A stretch of 64,000 bases of DNA from a bacterium (GTDB lineage: Bacteria; Zixibacteria; MSB-5A5; GN15; FEB-12). The translations under genes were made by a program, and so were the position numbers. Below the pieces are notes generated by a model. The model searched no databases. It had not been told where the DNA came from and worked only from the letters and a program-made list of their open reading frames with translations. The stretch is taken from positions 124,001-188,000 of the forward strand of contig JAHLKV010000002.1 of assembly GCA_020444475.1 (NCBI GenBank). The letters are read 5' to 3'. Shown here one piece after another: positions 41,519 through 50,332 of the stretch; within the stretch, counting starts at the first letter, position 1, and each line of letters opens with the position of its first letter.

Positions 41519-41588
41519 CTGTAATCGAGTTTCCAGTGAAAACGCGCTACTCTACATCAAGCTGAATTCGCAGGAAGACAATATCATA
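41519..41588 (+). repeat. Dispersed recombinase-tail repeat, copy D (partial)
   Basis: About 70 bp matching the second half of the recombinase 3' end: TGTAATCGAGTTTCCAGTGA and AGGAAGACAATATCATAG compared with the 32.15-32.20 kb sequence. It lies between the plus-strand CDF gene and the minus-strand mer-like cluster. Confidence 0.55.
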
Positions 41589-41643
41589 GGGCGATAGCGG
41601 GAACGCAGTAAAAGTTCTATGAAGCCGCCCAGATCCAACTACC

Positions 41644-41922
41644 TCATATCAGCTGACCCAGTCCAGCCTTCTTGAGGGTCTCGATATCGACACCACCGCT
41701 CGTACAACAGGATGCCAGTTTGCCATCTATGGCAACTGCGGGAACCGACTTGACGCCATATTCTTTTGCCTTATCACGACATTCGTTCGTTTCGCAGCCT
41801 TTGTTCAAATCATAGACTATAACTTCGCAACTTGAGCAGGCCGCTTTTTGAACCTGTTTCACTGTATCTTCACATACCGGGCACCCAGCAGTAAAGACTT
41901 CGACTGTTCTTTTCTGAGACAT
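41644..41922 (-). CDS. Small thioredoxin-fold Cys-rich protein of the mer-like cluster
   Basis: A 92-residue protein with a thioredoxin/glutaredoxin-like fold: VEVFTAGCPVCEDTVKQV holds CPVC, followed by AACSSCEVIVYDLNKGC and VKSVPAVAIDGKLASCC, a cis-Pro-type segment. Seven or more Cys residues suggest metal or thiol chemistry. ATG 41922 is chosen because AAGGAG precedes it. It is the last gene of the MerR-controlled cluster and its ribosome site overlaps the end of the MerC-like gene. Confidence 0.75.
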   Translation of the reverse strand: MSQKRTVEVFTAGCPVCEDTVKQVQKAACSSCEVIVYDLNKGCETNECRDKAKEYGVKSVPAVAIDGKLASCCTSGGVDIETLKKAGLGQLI

Positions 41923-41939
41923 TCTTGATCTCCTTTCTT

Positions 41940-42359
41940 TCACGATTCACTCGTTTTACAATTCGGGCATGCTACAATTGACTCATTCTTGTCTGAGGAA
42001 CTACTCTCCTTGATTGGGATATTGTTCCAGACTGATGCGATTATCAGAATAAAAGCACCTAAGTAGAACAGATAATCGGATAGAGCGTAGTATTTTCCCC
42101 CGACGATTATAACCGTACTCAACAGTCCAATCCAAAATGGACGATAACCCCGTCTGGTTTTTGCTTTATAGGCTAAGCTGAAAAGCGAAACACTCAAGAG
42201 CAACATAATGAGCAGATAGAAGTAAGTACCTGTCATCAGAAACCCTAATCCCAGTGCTGAGAGCATTCCAGCGTAAACCGGCCAGCATGCCGGACAAGTT
42301 GCATTTGGAAGGAGAGCGGCTCCAATGCCTGGAAGTACTGAGAGGATTCTCTTCACCAT
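41940..42359 (-). CDS. MerC-like membrane protein
   Basis: A 139-residue inner-membrane protein with four helices. The first has the metal-binding Cys pair in PNATCPACWPVYAGML, followed by ALGLGFL, very like MerC/MerT-type mercury importers. A second Cys pair (VACPNC) is near the C-terminus. These proteins carry Hg(II) to the cytoplasm for reduction. The reductase MerA is not in this window, so the transported ion could be another. It lies 3 bp after the thioredoxin-like DUF gene. Confidence 0.75.
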   Translation of the reverse strand: MVKRILSVLPGIGAALLPNATCPACWPVYAGMLSALGLGFLMTGTYFYLLIMLLLSVSLFSLAYKAKTRRGYRPFWIGLLSTVIIVGGKYYALSDYLFYLGAFILIIASVWNNIPIKESSSSDKNESIVACPNCKTSES

Positions 42360-42362
42360 GCC

Positions 42363-42680
42363 TTAATCTCTCTGACTCGCCAACAGGTTTACTCTTATCA
42401 GTTCTTTTGAAGGAAATCCTTCCATCGTTTCCCCGTTCTTGTATCTGCGGCAACGCATAGAATATTCTGTAGAATCATCCTCAATTATTTCAAGGTCACG
42501 ATCATTGATCCTGATTGATGGTGATCCGAGGAACCGATGTCTTGTCACGTCTTCGGGCTGCTCAATCTTTAAGATGTCAATCTCTTCATCTATTCCCATT
42601 TCAGAGAGAACTTCTTTCAGTTTGCTTAAGGCTGTTTCATGATTGGGACAGCCATCGAAATACAAGAATTCAATTTTCAT
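42363..42680 (-). CDS. Thioredoxin-like metal-operon protein with YFDGCPN motif
   Basis: A 105-residue protein beginning MKIEFLYFDGCPN, with a thioredoxin-like beta-alpha arrangement, a VTRHRFLGSPSIRIN cis-Pro segment and a single Cys later (YSMRCRRY). Proteins like this are often linked to mer and arsenic operons. ATG 42680 follows AAAGGAGC. It lies 4 bp after the MerR stop, so all four minus-strand genes here form one operon. Confidence 0.8.
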   Translation of the reverse strand: MKIEFLYFDGCPNHETALSKLKEVLSEMGIDEEIDILKIEQPEDVTRHRFLGSPSIRINDRDLEIIEDDSTEYSMRCRRYKNGETMEGFPSKELIRVNLLASQRD

Positions 42681-42684
42681 ATTG

Positions 42685-43095
42685 TTATGCTCCTTTAGAA
42701 AGCGATTCAATTATCGGGCAATTCCTTATTGTCCCGGTTCGTTGACATTCAGATACCAACATTGCTAATGTAGCCTTCAGCTGTTTGAGATGCTTCAGCT
42801 GGCTGTCAATATATTCTAACTTGTCCTCAGCGATCTTTCTGACATCACTACACTTGTAGATTTCCCCGTCTGCTATTTCTAATAGTTCCTTGATCTCTGA
42901 AAGAGCAAAACCAAGTCCTTTGGCATTCTTAATAAAGATGAGACGCTCCAAATCCTGTCGAGAATACTTCCTGTACCCGCCGTCTGTTCGTACAGGATCA
43001 TACAGTAGTCCCTTTTTCTCATAGAATCTTATTGTCTCTTTATTCACTCCCGCCTTATTGGCCAATTCACTTATTCTAAAGTCATCAGTATGCAT
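42685..43095 (-). CDS. merR: MerR-family mercury-type regulator
   Basis: A 136-residue regulator with the MerR helix-turn-helix (RISELANKAGVNKETIRFYE, GGYRKYSRQDLERLIFI), the dimerisation helix and a complete Hg(II) sensor: Cys82, Cys117 and Cys126, at exactly the numbers of the Tn501 MerR. ATG 43095 has GGAGAAAAG before it. It is the first gene of the operon and sits next to a palindromic operator (43117-43149), so it probably represses itself and activates on mercury. The start at 43149 would extend into the operator. Confidence 0.92.
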   Translation of the reverse strand: MHTDDFRISELANKAGVNKETIRFYEKKGLLYDPVRTDGGYRKYSRQDLERLIFIKNAKGLGFALSEIKELLEIADGEIYKCSDVRKIAEDKLEYIDSQLKHLKQLKATLAMLVSECQRTGTIRNCPIIESLSKGA

Positions 43096-43116
43096 CTTTT
43101 CTCCAATTCTATATTC

Positions 43117-43149
43117 TTGAACACCCTGTACCATACTACAGGGTTTCAA
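43117..43149 (-). promoter_or_regulatory. MerR-type operator/promoter
   Basis: On the minus strand TTGAAACCCTGTA, six bases and TACAGGGTGTTCAA form a palindrome with ACCCTGTA and TACAGGGT as perfect arms, beginning with a TTGAAA -35-like box. This is the layout of MerR operators, where the dyad lies between -35 and -10. It is 22 bp before the merR ATG. Confidence 0.8.
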
Positions 43150-43452
43150 GGAAAAATACGCTTTATCATCAAGAGTCGAGATGAATTTATGTGAATCCCT
43201 GCCTTGACGCAGATTTGGGATCAGTGCAGAAGTTTGTCGAGAGTGATGTCGGGTTTTTGGGGCGCTCGTAATCTATTCGTAGATAGTGGGATATGAAATG
43301 GCGAAGTGGCCCTCAGCCTCCCCGAACTTATGTGGAACTCGCCTTTTGAGTGAAATCCAGCTATTCGATGTCTTAGGTGAACACAACGTATCATCCTCAG
43401 GAGCCAGCTGCAGGACCGCTTAGTCCCCGACTATCGCGAAAAGGCGCGACCC
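43150..43452 (-). other. 303-bp intergenic region with a recombinase-tail scar
   Basis: No gene is seen. It holds a degenerate recombinase-tail repeat (43296-43370). The last 60 bases lead into the stop of the DMT-transporter gene; no clear terminator is visible. Confidence 0.55.
43296..43370 (+). repeat. Dispersed recombinase-tail repeat, copy E
   Basis: Begins AAATGGCGAAGTGGCCCTCA and continues CCTCCCCGAACTTATG and AATCCAGCTATTCGATG, aligning with CGGCCCCAATGTCACTCTCC and AAGTTCAGCTATTCGACG in copy B. It is more decayed than copies B and C. Confidence 0.55.
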
Positions 43453-44334
43453 CTATACCGATTGAATTCTGCTAGAGGGCCAATGCAGGATCAGGATTCC
43501 GCCGATAATGATCGCCGTCCCGATGAGTTCATTGGTCTGCAGGACCTCGCCCATGAAAACCGCTCCAATCAATAGCGCGAATAGAGGTGTTAGAAACGTA
43601 AAGGCGTTCATGCGGTGCAACTTCCCAACTTTCAGCACATGAAACCACATGAACGTCGCGAGAGCTGTTCCAGGAATGGCCAAAACTAGCAGCGAAATCA
43701 GCATCTCAGGACCAAGAACTATGGCACTCGGATCTTCTAGAACAAGGGCGGCTACTCCCAGCGGAATGCTCCCGACTATCAGTTGCCACGCGCTAACTCT
43801 CAAGACACTGGCTTCAACAGCTATCTTCTTCATCCAGACGTTGCCAAGAGCAACTCCCAGCGCACCCAGGAGCACAAAGCCGATTCCGCCAACCGAGAGG
43901 TTATTCTGCACGTGGTGAAGTGAAGGTAACACGATCGCGATGATCCCCACTAAGCCAATAGTGAGGGCAGCCAACTGCCGTTTCGTCACTCGTTCAACCG
44001 CTAACACATATGCGAGCGCCACGGCAATCATTGGCTGAGAATTCGACACAACTGTCGCCAGGCCCGGCGAAACGAGGCTACCTGCCAGGAACATTCCGCT
44101 AAAGCCGAGAGAGGTGTAGCCAAATCCGACGATCCCGATGCTCTGCCAATTCGACCAGCCACGGGGAATCACCGACCCCGGGGAACCCATCCCGAAGAGG
44201 AGCAGAGTGGCCCCTGCCAGTATCGATCTCACAAAGGCAAGGTAGAGCGGCGGAGACTCACTCAGAGCTATCGAAATAAACGGATAACAGAGTGCCCACA
44301 GCAGGCAAACAAAAACGGCTTTCAATTTCAACAT
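43453..44334 (-). CDS. EamA/DMT-family transporter
   Basis: A 293-residue inner-membrane protein with ten transmembrane helices in two EamA halves (LKAVFVCLLWALCYPFISIA; then GGIGFVLLGALGVALGNVWM). The family exports metabolites such as amino acids. The substrate is unknown and the context (metal genes) gives no strong hint. It lies 47 bp downstream of the copper ATPase gene on the same strand. Confidence 0.88.
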   Translation of the reverse strand: MLKLKAVFVCLLWALCYPFISIALSESPPLYLAFVRSILAGATLLLFGMGSPGSVIPRGWSNWQSIGIVGFGYTSLGFSGMFLAGSLVSPGLATVVSNSQPMIAVALAYVLAVERVTKRQLAALTIGLVGIIAIVLPSLHHVQNNLSVGGIGFVLLGALGVALGNVWMKKIAVEASVLRVSAWQLIVGSIPLGVAALVLEDPSAIVLGPEMLISLLVLAIPGTALATFMWFHVLKVGKLHRMNAFTFLTPLFALLIGAVFMGEVLQTNELIGTAIIIGGILILHWPSSRIQSV

Positions 44335-44381
44335 TGAGTCATGTACCGTACGGGCCTATGCAATTGACATCGGACAGGCTG

Positions 44382-47015
44382 TCATACTTTGACTCGTCGT
44401 AGCCTGAGGGCATTGGCGACCACTGACACCGAACTGAAGCTCATGGCTGCGGCGGCAAAAATTGGACTGAGCAGGATCCCGAAGAATGGATACAATACCC
44501 CGGCCGCGATTGGTACGCCAGCCGAGTTGTACACAAAGGCCAGAAACAGGTTTTGCTTGATGTTGCGAATCGTGGAGCGACTAAGTTTTCTTGCCCGTAC
44601 GATACCACGGAGGTCACCTTTTACCAGTGTAACCCCGGCACTTTCCATGGCCACATCAGTGCCCGTGCCCATGGCGATTCCCACCTGGGCCTGGGCGAGT
44701 GCCGGAGCGTCGTTGATTCCGTCACCCGCCATTGCAACATATTTGCCCTGATCCTGGAGCTTCTTGACAGCGTCGGCCTTTTGATCGGGCAGTACTTCGG
44801 CCATCACGTCATCAATGCCCAGTTTTTCGGCGACAGCCTTGGCAGTGGTCTTACTATCGCCAGTGAGCATCACGACCGCAATTCCTTCATCGTGCAATTG
44901 TTTGATCGCCTCAGGAGTAGTCTCCTTGATCGGGTCCGCAACGCCAATGAGACCGGCCGCTTTGTTGCCGATCGCCACAAACATGGCCGTCTGACCTTCA
45001 CGCCGCATCTCTTCGGCTCTGTCCACGAGAGGCTGAGCATCTACTTCAAGCTGATCGAGCAGAGCACGATTACCCAGGGCGATCTGCTCGCCATCTATCT
45101 TCCCGGTAACACCCTTACCGGTAACTGACTCGAAGTTTTCTATATTGCCGGGCGCAACGCCGCGATCTCGGGCGCCCTCGATGATTGCAGCTGCAAGAGG
45201 GTGTTCGCTGCCTTTCTCCAACCCAGCAGCCGCCGCCAGCAGTTTCTGCTCATCCCACGGATGTTCCGCATGGACTGTTACGAGCTTGGGTTTGCCGAGG
45301 GTGAGAGTCCCGGTCTTGTCGACGACCAGCGTATCAACTTTCCTTAGTACCTCGATTGCCTCGGCGTTTTTGAATAGCACACCAACGGAGGCCCCTTTTC
45401 CGCTTGCAACCATTATAGACATCGGAGTTGCCAGTCCGAGTGCGCAAGGACAGGCAATGATGAGTACCGCCACGGCGTTGATCAATGCATGTGTTAGCCT
45501 GGGATCAGGTCCGACCAGCGACCAGACTACGAAGGTAACAATCGCGATCGCAATAACCGCCGGAACGAAGTAGCCCGAGACAACATCAGCCATTTTCTGG
45601 ATGGGTGCTTTACTTCGCTGGGCGTTTGCGACCATCTGGACGATTTGAGATAGAAGTGTATCCGCACCGACTTTTTCTGCCTCGATAACTATCGAGCCAG
45701 TCCCGTTCACGGTGGCACCGATAACCTTTTCGCCGGCACTCTTCTCTACCGGGATAGGCTCACCTGTAATCATCGATTCATCGACAGAACTATTTCCTTC
45801 GCTGACAATTCCGTCAACCGGAACTTTTTCGCCCGGACGAACGCGCAATTTATCGCCGATCTGCACCTTTTCGAGTGGAACATCTTCCTCGGATCCGTCC
45901 GAATTGACTCGCCGGGCAGTCTTGGGGGCCAAACCCAGCAGCGCTTTGATCGCGGCTCCGGTTTGACTTCTAGCCCTAAGCTCAAGGACCTGGCCAAGCA
46001 GCACCAAGGTCACGATCACCGCGGCAGCCTCGAAGTACACGCCGACCTCGCCGGACACGTCGCGAAAGGCATCAGGGAATATACCCGGAAACAGCGCGGC
46101 AATGAGGCTGTAGACATAGGCGACGCCGACGCCTAGCCCAATGAGTGTGAACATGTTTGGACTTCGATTGACAACCGACTGATAGCCGCGGACGAAGAAC
46201 GGCCAACCGCCCCAGAGAACAATGGGCGTGGCGAGGACAAGTTCAAGTATGGTTAGCATGCGCGCACTGGCCAGTGTCTGAAGCCAGTCATGGATACCGG
46301 GAATCCACTCACCCATGGCAACGAGCAAGAGCGGTACTGATAAGATCGCGCAGACCCAGAAGCGTCTCGTCATGCTTCGAAGTTCGGGATTGTCTTCTTC
46401 TTCCGCTGTGACGCTGCGAGGCTCGAGCGCCATCCCGCATATGGGACAATTCCCCGGTTTGTCCTGGACTATCTCCGGGTGCATCGGACACGTATACTCG
46501 GTCTTGGTTGACTGAAGAGTCGGAGTTTGCGGCTCGAGAGCCATGCCACACTTGGGGCAATCACCCGGTCCTTGCTGTTCTATCTCCGGATGCATGGGAC
46601 AGGTATAGATGGCGCCGCCGGCAGCGGTATCACTGGAATCTTCCTGTTTGTTGTTGTGGTGGTGTGCATGTCCGGCATGGCCCGGGTGATCGGTAGTATG
46701 GCCCGGATTCGTCTTCGACCGGTTCAAGTACTCGTCCGGGGCATCCTTGAACTTGTCTCGACATCCGGTCGAACAGAAGTAGAACTCACGGCCATTATGC
46801 TTCGCAGAGTGGGTGGATTCAGCAGTAACTGTCATGCCGCACACCGGGTCCTTCAACTCTTTGTCATCTCGGTCTTCCGAGTGTGCCGTTTCGTACTTCC
46901 TCTTACAATGGTCGCTACAGAAGTAAACCGACTCACCGTTAAGCGACAGTCGATGGGCGGTCTCTTCTTCGACAGTCATGCCACATATCGGGTCTCTATG
47001 AGTTCTATCAGACAT
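44382..47015 (-). CDS. copA: Copper(I)-transporting P1B-ATPase with YHS and HMBD N-terminal modules
   Basis: An 877-residue ATPase. The N-terminus has two YHS domains ([42 protein letters not shown]), a His-rich linker ([12 protein letters not shown]) and two heavy-metal-binding domains (each YTCPMHPEI...[10 protein letters not shown] or [10 protein letters not shown]). The ATPase core has [20 protein letters not shown] (the CPC ion motif), [10 protein letters not shown] and [10 protein letters not shown]; helix 7 YN and helix 8 [15 protein letters not shown] fit Cu+ class P1B-1. It exports copper or silver to the periplasm. The classical CxxC HMA domain is replaced by these modules. Confidence 0.94.
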   Translation of the reverse strand: MSDRTHRDPICGMTVEEETAHRLSLNGESVYFCSDHCKRKYETAHSEDRDDKELKDPVCGMTVTAESTHSAKHNGREFYFCSTGCRDKFKDAPDEYLNRSKTNPGHTTDHPGHAGHAHHHNNKQEDSSDTAAGGAIYTCPMHPEIEQQGPGDCPKCGMALEPQTPTLQSTKTEYTCPMHPEIVQDKPGNCPICGMALEPRSVTAEEEDNPELRSMTRRFWVCAILSVPLLLVAMGEWIPGIHDWLQTLASARMLTILELVLATPIVLWGGWPFFVRGYQSVVNRSPNMFTLIGLGVGVAYVYSLIAALFPGIFPDAFRDVSGEVGVYFEAAAVIVTLVLLGQVLELRARSQTGAAIKALLGLAPKTARRVNSDGSEEDVPLEKVQIGDKLRVRPGEKVPVDGIVSEGNSSVDESMITGEPIPVEKSAGEKVIGATVNGTGSIVIEAEKVGADTLLSQIVQMVANAQRSKAPIQKMADVVSGYFVPAVIAIAIVTFVVWSLVGPDPRLTHALINAVAVLIIACPCALGLATPMSIMVASGKGASVGVLFKNAEAIEVLRKVDTLVVDKTGTLTLGKPKLVTVHAEHPWDEQKLLAAAAGLEKGSEHPLAAAIIEGARDRGVAPGNIENFESVTGKGVTGKIDGEQIALGNRALLDQLEVDAQPLVDRAEEMRREGQTAMFVAIGNKAAGLIGVADPIKETTPEAIKQLHDEGIAVVMLTGDSKTTAKAVAEKLGIDDVMAEVLPDQKADAVKKLQDQGKYVAMAGDGINDAPALAQAQVGIAMGTGTDVAMESAGVTLVKGDLRGIVRARKLSRSTIRNIKQNLFLAFVYNSAGVPIAAGVLYPFFGILLSPIFAAAAMSFSSVSVVANALRLRRVKV

Positions 47016-47072
47016 TGTGAATCTCCTCGCTTCATCCTTTTCCTCACCGCGTATACTACCGGTCCCCGAGTT

Positions 47073-47363
47073 CTATACGTAACTGTCTGGGGCCTTATTG
47101 AATGTTTTCAGGCAGCTTGCCGAGCAAAAGTACAGTTCCTTCGTCTTATAGGTGGTATGATGCTTGCTGTCCATCGGCACCGTCATTCCGCATACAGGAT
47201 CAGTCGTCTGCCCGGACTCACGGGAACCCCCGTGTTTCGCCTCAAATTGTTGGAGGCACTTGTCGCTGCAGAAGTAGTACTGTTCGCCTTCTACTTCCAA
47301 CTGATGTGGCGTGTCGGCACCTACGGACATACCACAAACCGGGTCTGTATACGTCTTGTCCAT
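47073..47363 (-). CDS. Double-YHS metal-binding protein
   Basis: A 96-residue protein made of two YHS domains: DPVCGMSVGADTPHQLEVEG and YYFCSDKCLQQFEAKHG, then [12 protein letters not shown] and LYFCSASCLKTFNKAP. The Cys residues of each YHS are kept, so two metal sites are expected. It has no signal peptide. It is 57 bp before the copper ATPase gene and resembles the latter's N-terminus, so a cytoplasmic metallochaperone role is plausible. ATG 47363 follows AGGAAGGGG. Confidence 0.88.
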   Translation of the reverse strand: MDKTYTDPVCGMSVGADTPHQLEVEGEQYYFCSDKCLQQFEAKHGGSRESGQTTDPVCGMTVPMDSKHHTTYKTKELYFCSASCLKTFNKAPDSYV

Positions 47364-47434
47364 GAAATACCCCTTCCTCAATTGTGACTAGTCTTCATGC
47401 TACGCGGCGACTTCCTCTCTCCAGCCATTCATTG

Positions 47435-48571
47435 TCAATCCTCGATGCCCATCGCATGACCCTCCCTGACACACCTGCACCAGACACAGGTGCAATCCTC
47501 ATGCGTGCATTCGCGGTCCTTCACTTTGCTTACATAGTGACGTCGTGCCATTCCCGAGAATAACCGTTTGCTGAAAGACCACTGGTAGTGGTGGTTCAGG
47601 ATTCTTGAAGGTTCATGCCGGCTCAGCCTTCGCGCCAACACGCCATACCCGCGCTGCCCCAGCCGCTCGAACAGGAATCTGTTGGCGAGCGAGGCTCTCA
47701 AAGCGGGACGGAGATGAGCTTTCCATTGCTCATTGTAGTCAGTGCCATTGATTAAGCATTGTGCCGCAATGTACCCGGATCGCATCGCGTAGCGCATACC
47801 GAATCCCCAGAGAAAGTCCTGAAATCCGGCCGCTTCACCGATATACGTCTTGCCGTTGCGAACTTGACTCCCGCGCAGAAAGAAATTGCCAAAGCCTCCA
47901 AATCGACGAGAGTCGGAAAGGTTTAAACCGAGCCTTTCTGAAAAGAAGTCAAGACAGGCATTACGGTAGGCGTCGGAGTTGTGAAAATCTCTATACAAAA
48001 CAGAGGCCATAGTCCCCTTCCCGTTGTGAACAAGAAGATACGCATACCCTTTGGGGGCCAATGTGTCGTCGAATACCATCGCTGCAACATGATCGTGGCT
48101 CGTTTCAAATGTCACGCCGGCTGCCAGAATATCAGCACCCTTCGGACCGGTTGCCACAATGGCCTGGCCTTCCAACTTGTCGATCCTTCTATTGAACACA
48201 ATTTCAACGCCGAGTTGTTCAGCCTGGCGCCTTAAACTCTGATCGAGTGAACCACCGCCACTGCCCCTGCTTACCAGGTAAAAGGCCGGTTGGCTGGAGA
48301 CTAATGACAATTCCTCACCGTCGGGAGTGAATAGCACCCCATTGCTGACCGGTACGCATTCAAAATCTGGTTGTAAACCGTATGAGCGTAATTCTGTTAG
48401 TACATCAGAGTCGGAACTCCAGTTCTCCAGTCCCTGAAAGTCGTTGTGGAACCGGAATCCTACATCTGAATGCTGCTCCCACACGGTGACGGGATATCCT
48501 CTGCGTGCCAACGTAATAGCCGCCGTTAAACCGGCCGGACCGGCACCAACTATGGTTACTGGGTGCTTCAT
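47435..48571 (-). CDS. FAD-dependent oxidoreductase with C-terminal Cys cluster
   Basis: A 378-residue flavoprotein. The Rossmann FAD motif VTIVGAGPAGLTAAITLARR is at the N-terminus, and FLWGFGMRYAMRSGYIAAQ and YIGEAAGFQDFLWGFG recall the geranylgeranyl-reductase family. The tail ends with CTHEDCTCVWCRC, five Cys in 15 residues, likely an iron-sulfur or metal site not typical of that family. Its location among metal-resistance genes hints at a redox role on metals or thiols, but this is inference. Confidence 0.78.
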   Translation of the reverse strand: MKHPVTIVGAGPAGLTAAITLARRGYPVTVWEQHSDVGFRFHNDFQGLENWSSDSDVLTELRSYGLQPDFECVPVSNGVLFTPDGEELSLVSSQPAFYLVSRGSGGGSLDQSLRRQAEQLGVEIVFNRRIDKLEGQAIVATGPKGADILAAGVTFETSHDHVAAMVFDDTLAPKGYAYLLVHNGKGTMASVLYRDFHNSDAYRNACLDFFSERLGLNLSDSRRFGGFGNFFLRGSQVRNGKTYIGEAAGFQDFLWGFGMRYAMRSGYIAAQCLINGTDYNEQWKAHLRPALRASLANRFLFERLGQRGYGVLARRLSRHEPSRILNHHYQWSFSKRLFSGMARRHYVSKVKDRECTHEDCTCVWCRCVREGHAMGIED

Positions 48572-48624
48572 ACTGTTATATCCGCTACTGTCTGCTGCAT
48601 GACCATTATTGATGCCGTTAAAAG

Positions 48625-48900
48625 CTACTTACCTGCGCACCGATCGCCCGTCCGGGAGTTAAAGAAGTTGTACAGCGGTACGAATACGAGGGCAATATAT
48701 ACTCCGTACAAAATCGTCTCTACGAGGCCGATGAAGAAGGTCGTCCACGTTAGCCAGTGAAAACCGGGAAGAAGAGCTTCCCAGGCACTGTGCATGGCAT
48801 ATTCGTGGAATATCAGCCCGTATATAACGCATAGGATATACGAACCCGCCAGGAAAATGCTGACAGAAAACGCTACCGGCTTGAAACACAACTTGTTCAT
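48625..48900 (-). CDS. DUF5676-like small membrane protein
   Basis: A 91-residue protein with two transmembrane helices (residues 12-32 and about 55-80), opening MNKLCFKPVAFSVSIFLAGS and ending in a short Cys/Lys tail. The pattern fits DUF5676, small membrane proteins frequent near heavy-metal genes. ATG 48900 has AAAGGTGAC upstream. It is separated by 53 bp from the flavoprotein and may be co-transcribed. Confidence 0.65.
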   Translation of the reverse strand: MNKLCFKPVAFSVSIFLAGSYILCVIYGLIFHEYAMHSAWEALLPGFHWLTWTTFFIGLVETILYGVYIALVFVPLYNFFNSRTGDRCAGK

Positions 48901-48915
48901 GGTAGTCACCTTTCG

Positions 48916-49083
48916 CTAATGACAGCCCGACTTCTTCTCGCTTTTAGCCTCGCCAGCCGGTCCATGTTCTTGGTCACCGTGCTTCTTGTGGCCACCATGT
49001 GAGTGGCCGCCGCAGCAACCGCCCTTTCTCATCATGAAAAAGAACAGGGCGCCTATCACAACCAGCCAAATCAGGTTTTCCAT
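48916..49083 (-). CDS. Small membrane protein with Cys/His-rich tail (55 aa)
   Basis: A gene of 56 codons from ATG 49083 to the TAG at 48916-48918. The product has one transmembrane helix (MENLIWLVVIGALFFFMMRK) followed by GGCCGGHSHGGHKKHGDQEH and a C-terminal Cys-His. It would bind soft metal at the membrane surface. AAAGGTAGGTAGGTC precedes the start. It lies between the DUF5676 and SHOCT genes with gaps under 20 bp, so it is a real operon member. Confidence 0.75.
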   Translation of the reverse strand: MENLIWLVVIGALFFFMMRKGGCCGGHSHGGHKKHGDQEHGPAGEAKSEKKSGCH

Positions 49084-49090
49084 GACCTAC

Positions 49091-49303
49091 CTACCTTTGA
49101 GCCAGATCTCGTTTTTTTTCTTCGAACTCGTCACGAGTTATCTCACCGGCTGCGTACCTGTCCTCGATAATTTGCAGCGGTGTCTTTGACTTGGTATCGC
49201 GGTTCCGGGTCGAGTCGCTCAAGAGCTTGACCACGACAACCACTACAGCGATGATCGCTACCCAGAATAGTATCATTCCGAAGCCACCGAATCCAAAATG
49301 CAT
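49091..49303 (-). CDS. SHOCT-domain membrane protein
   Basis: A 70-residue protein with one transmembrane helix (MILFWVAIIAVVVVVVKLLS, residues 10-29) and a C-terminal SHOCT motif TPLQIIEDRYAAGEITRDEF, EEKKRDL. SHOCT is a short oligomerisation motif. The Gly/Phe-rich N-terminus MHFGFGGFG is typical of these short proteins. It starts 2 bp after the DUF302 stop and ends 7 bp before the small Cys/His-rich protein. Confidence 0.88.
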   Translation of the reverse strand: MHFGFGGFGMILFWVAIIAVVVVVVKLLSDSTRNRDTKSKTPLQIIEDRYAAGEITRDEFEEKKRDLAQR

Positions 49304-49305
49304 GG

Positions 49306-49734
49306 TTATTCACCTCCTGAAGCACTCGCCGGATGTCTCAGGAGTGCATCGAGAACAGCTTTCAAGCGCGTCCGAACCTCTTCCGCTACAGGCCCGAGAG
49401 CTGTGTTGCCGACAATACTCAAATTAGTCACCGGGTCGACCGCAGCGACCATGCAGGTGCCTTCTTCGATCTCATAGACAATGACATTACACGGCAGCAA
49501 CAACCCGAGTTCTATTTCCTCTGATAACGCTTGGTGGGCCAGAGGCGGATTGCAGGCGCCGAGTATCCGGTACCTCCGGAAGTCGACGTCGAGCTTGTTC
49601 TTCAGAGTTTCCTGGACATCGATATCACTCAAAACTCCGAAACCTCGATCCTTAAGTGCGTCGATGGTTTGCGACACGACCTTGTCGAACTCACCGTCCA
49701 CACGCGTTCTAATCCCATATTCGGCCGCAGACAT
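49306..49734 (-). CDS. DUF302 protein
   Basis: A 142-residue protein of family DUF302 (an alpha/beta dimer frequently found next to metal and thiol genes). Signature segments are ALKDRGFGVLSDIDVQETLK, YRILGACNPPLAHQALS, and LPCNVIVYEIEEGTCMVAAV, with the Cys pair in the last two. No signal peptide is seen. ATG 49734 follows AGGAGTG. It may bind a metal or thiol ligand through the Cys residues; no enzymatic role is established. Confidence 0.88.
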   Translation of the reverse strand: MSAAEYGIRTRVDGEFDKVVSQTIDALKDRGFGVLSDIDVQETLKNKLDVDFRRYRILGACNPPLAHQALSEEIELGLLLPCNVIVYEIEEGTCMVAAVDPVTNLSIVGNTALGPVAEEVRTRLKAVLDALLRHPASASGGE

Positions 49735-49777
49735 GCTTTTCACTCCTATTCACTTTTCCTGACTAACTCCAGAGCAG

Positions 49778-50275
49778 TTAGTCGGAAGTTGCTTTCATTG
49801 GTTCCACCGATGACTCAGTCACAGACAAAACGAATCTGCAGATACCGGCATGGACCGCCATCTTCTTCTCAAGTGCATCCATCATGCTGCGGTGATCACT
49901 CAGGGCTTTCCGCAGTCCTTCCAGCCCACCTGATGCGGATATCTGATCGAGATGTTTCGACAACTCAGTATTGTCACGTTCGAGGGTCTCGAATGATTCC
50001 TTCAGGTTGCGGACTATATGAACTAGCTCAGTGGCACTTTTGTTCGTTCTGTCGGAGTCGATCGAACGATCAGCAACTTGGGTTTGTGAGTGTGCTTTCA
50101 CCGCATAGTCTCCGAACAATGATCGAGCCACCGCCGTATAGTGCGCCGGGTCACGACGGAACTCCTTCTCACACAAAGGACAGCATACAAGGTACTCGTG
50201 GCCGTCTCGCTTGACGGAGTTCTGTGCTTTTGGCCTCGTTACAATCTTCCCGCATGTAATGCATCTATTCATCAT
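49778..50275 (-). CDS. CxxC-type metal-binding domain fused to coiled coil
   Basis: A 165-residue protein. The N-terminal 50 residues contain CITCGKIVTR and VCCPLCEKEFRRDPAHY, a four-Cys metal domain like those of YHS/TRASH proteins. It is followed by a long helical region (about 80-140, TELVHIVRNLKESFETLERD) and a C-terminal part with ICRFVLSV. A 56-residue relative containing only the metal domain is at 51071-51241. No known family is assigned. It may sense or carry soft metal. Confidence 0.65.
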   Translation of the reverse strand: MMNRCITCGKIVTRPKAQNSVKRDGHEYLVCCPLCEKEFRRDPAHYTAVARSLFGDYAVKAHSQTQVADRSIDSDRTNKSATELVHIVRNLKESFETLERDNTELSKHLDQISASGGLEGLRKALSDHRSMMDALEKKMAVHAGICRFVLSVTESSVEPMKATSD

Positions 50276-50332
50276 ACTATCCTCACATTCGCTAATCGGG
50301 GCGGCCGTTTCCGACCGCCCTAGCCGTCAGCG

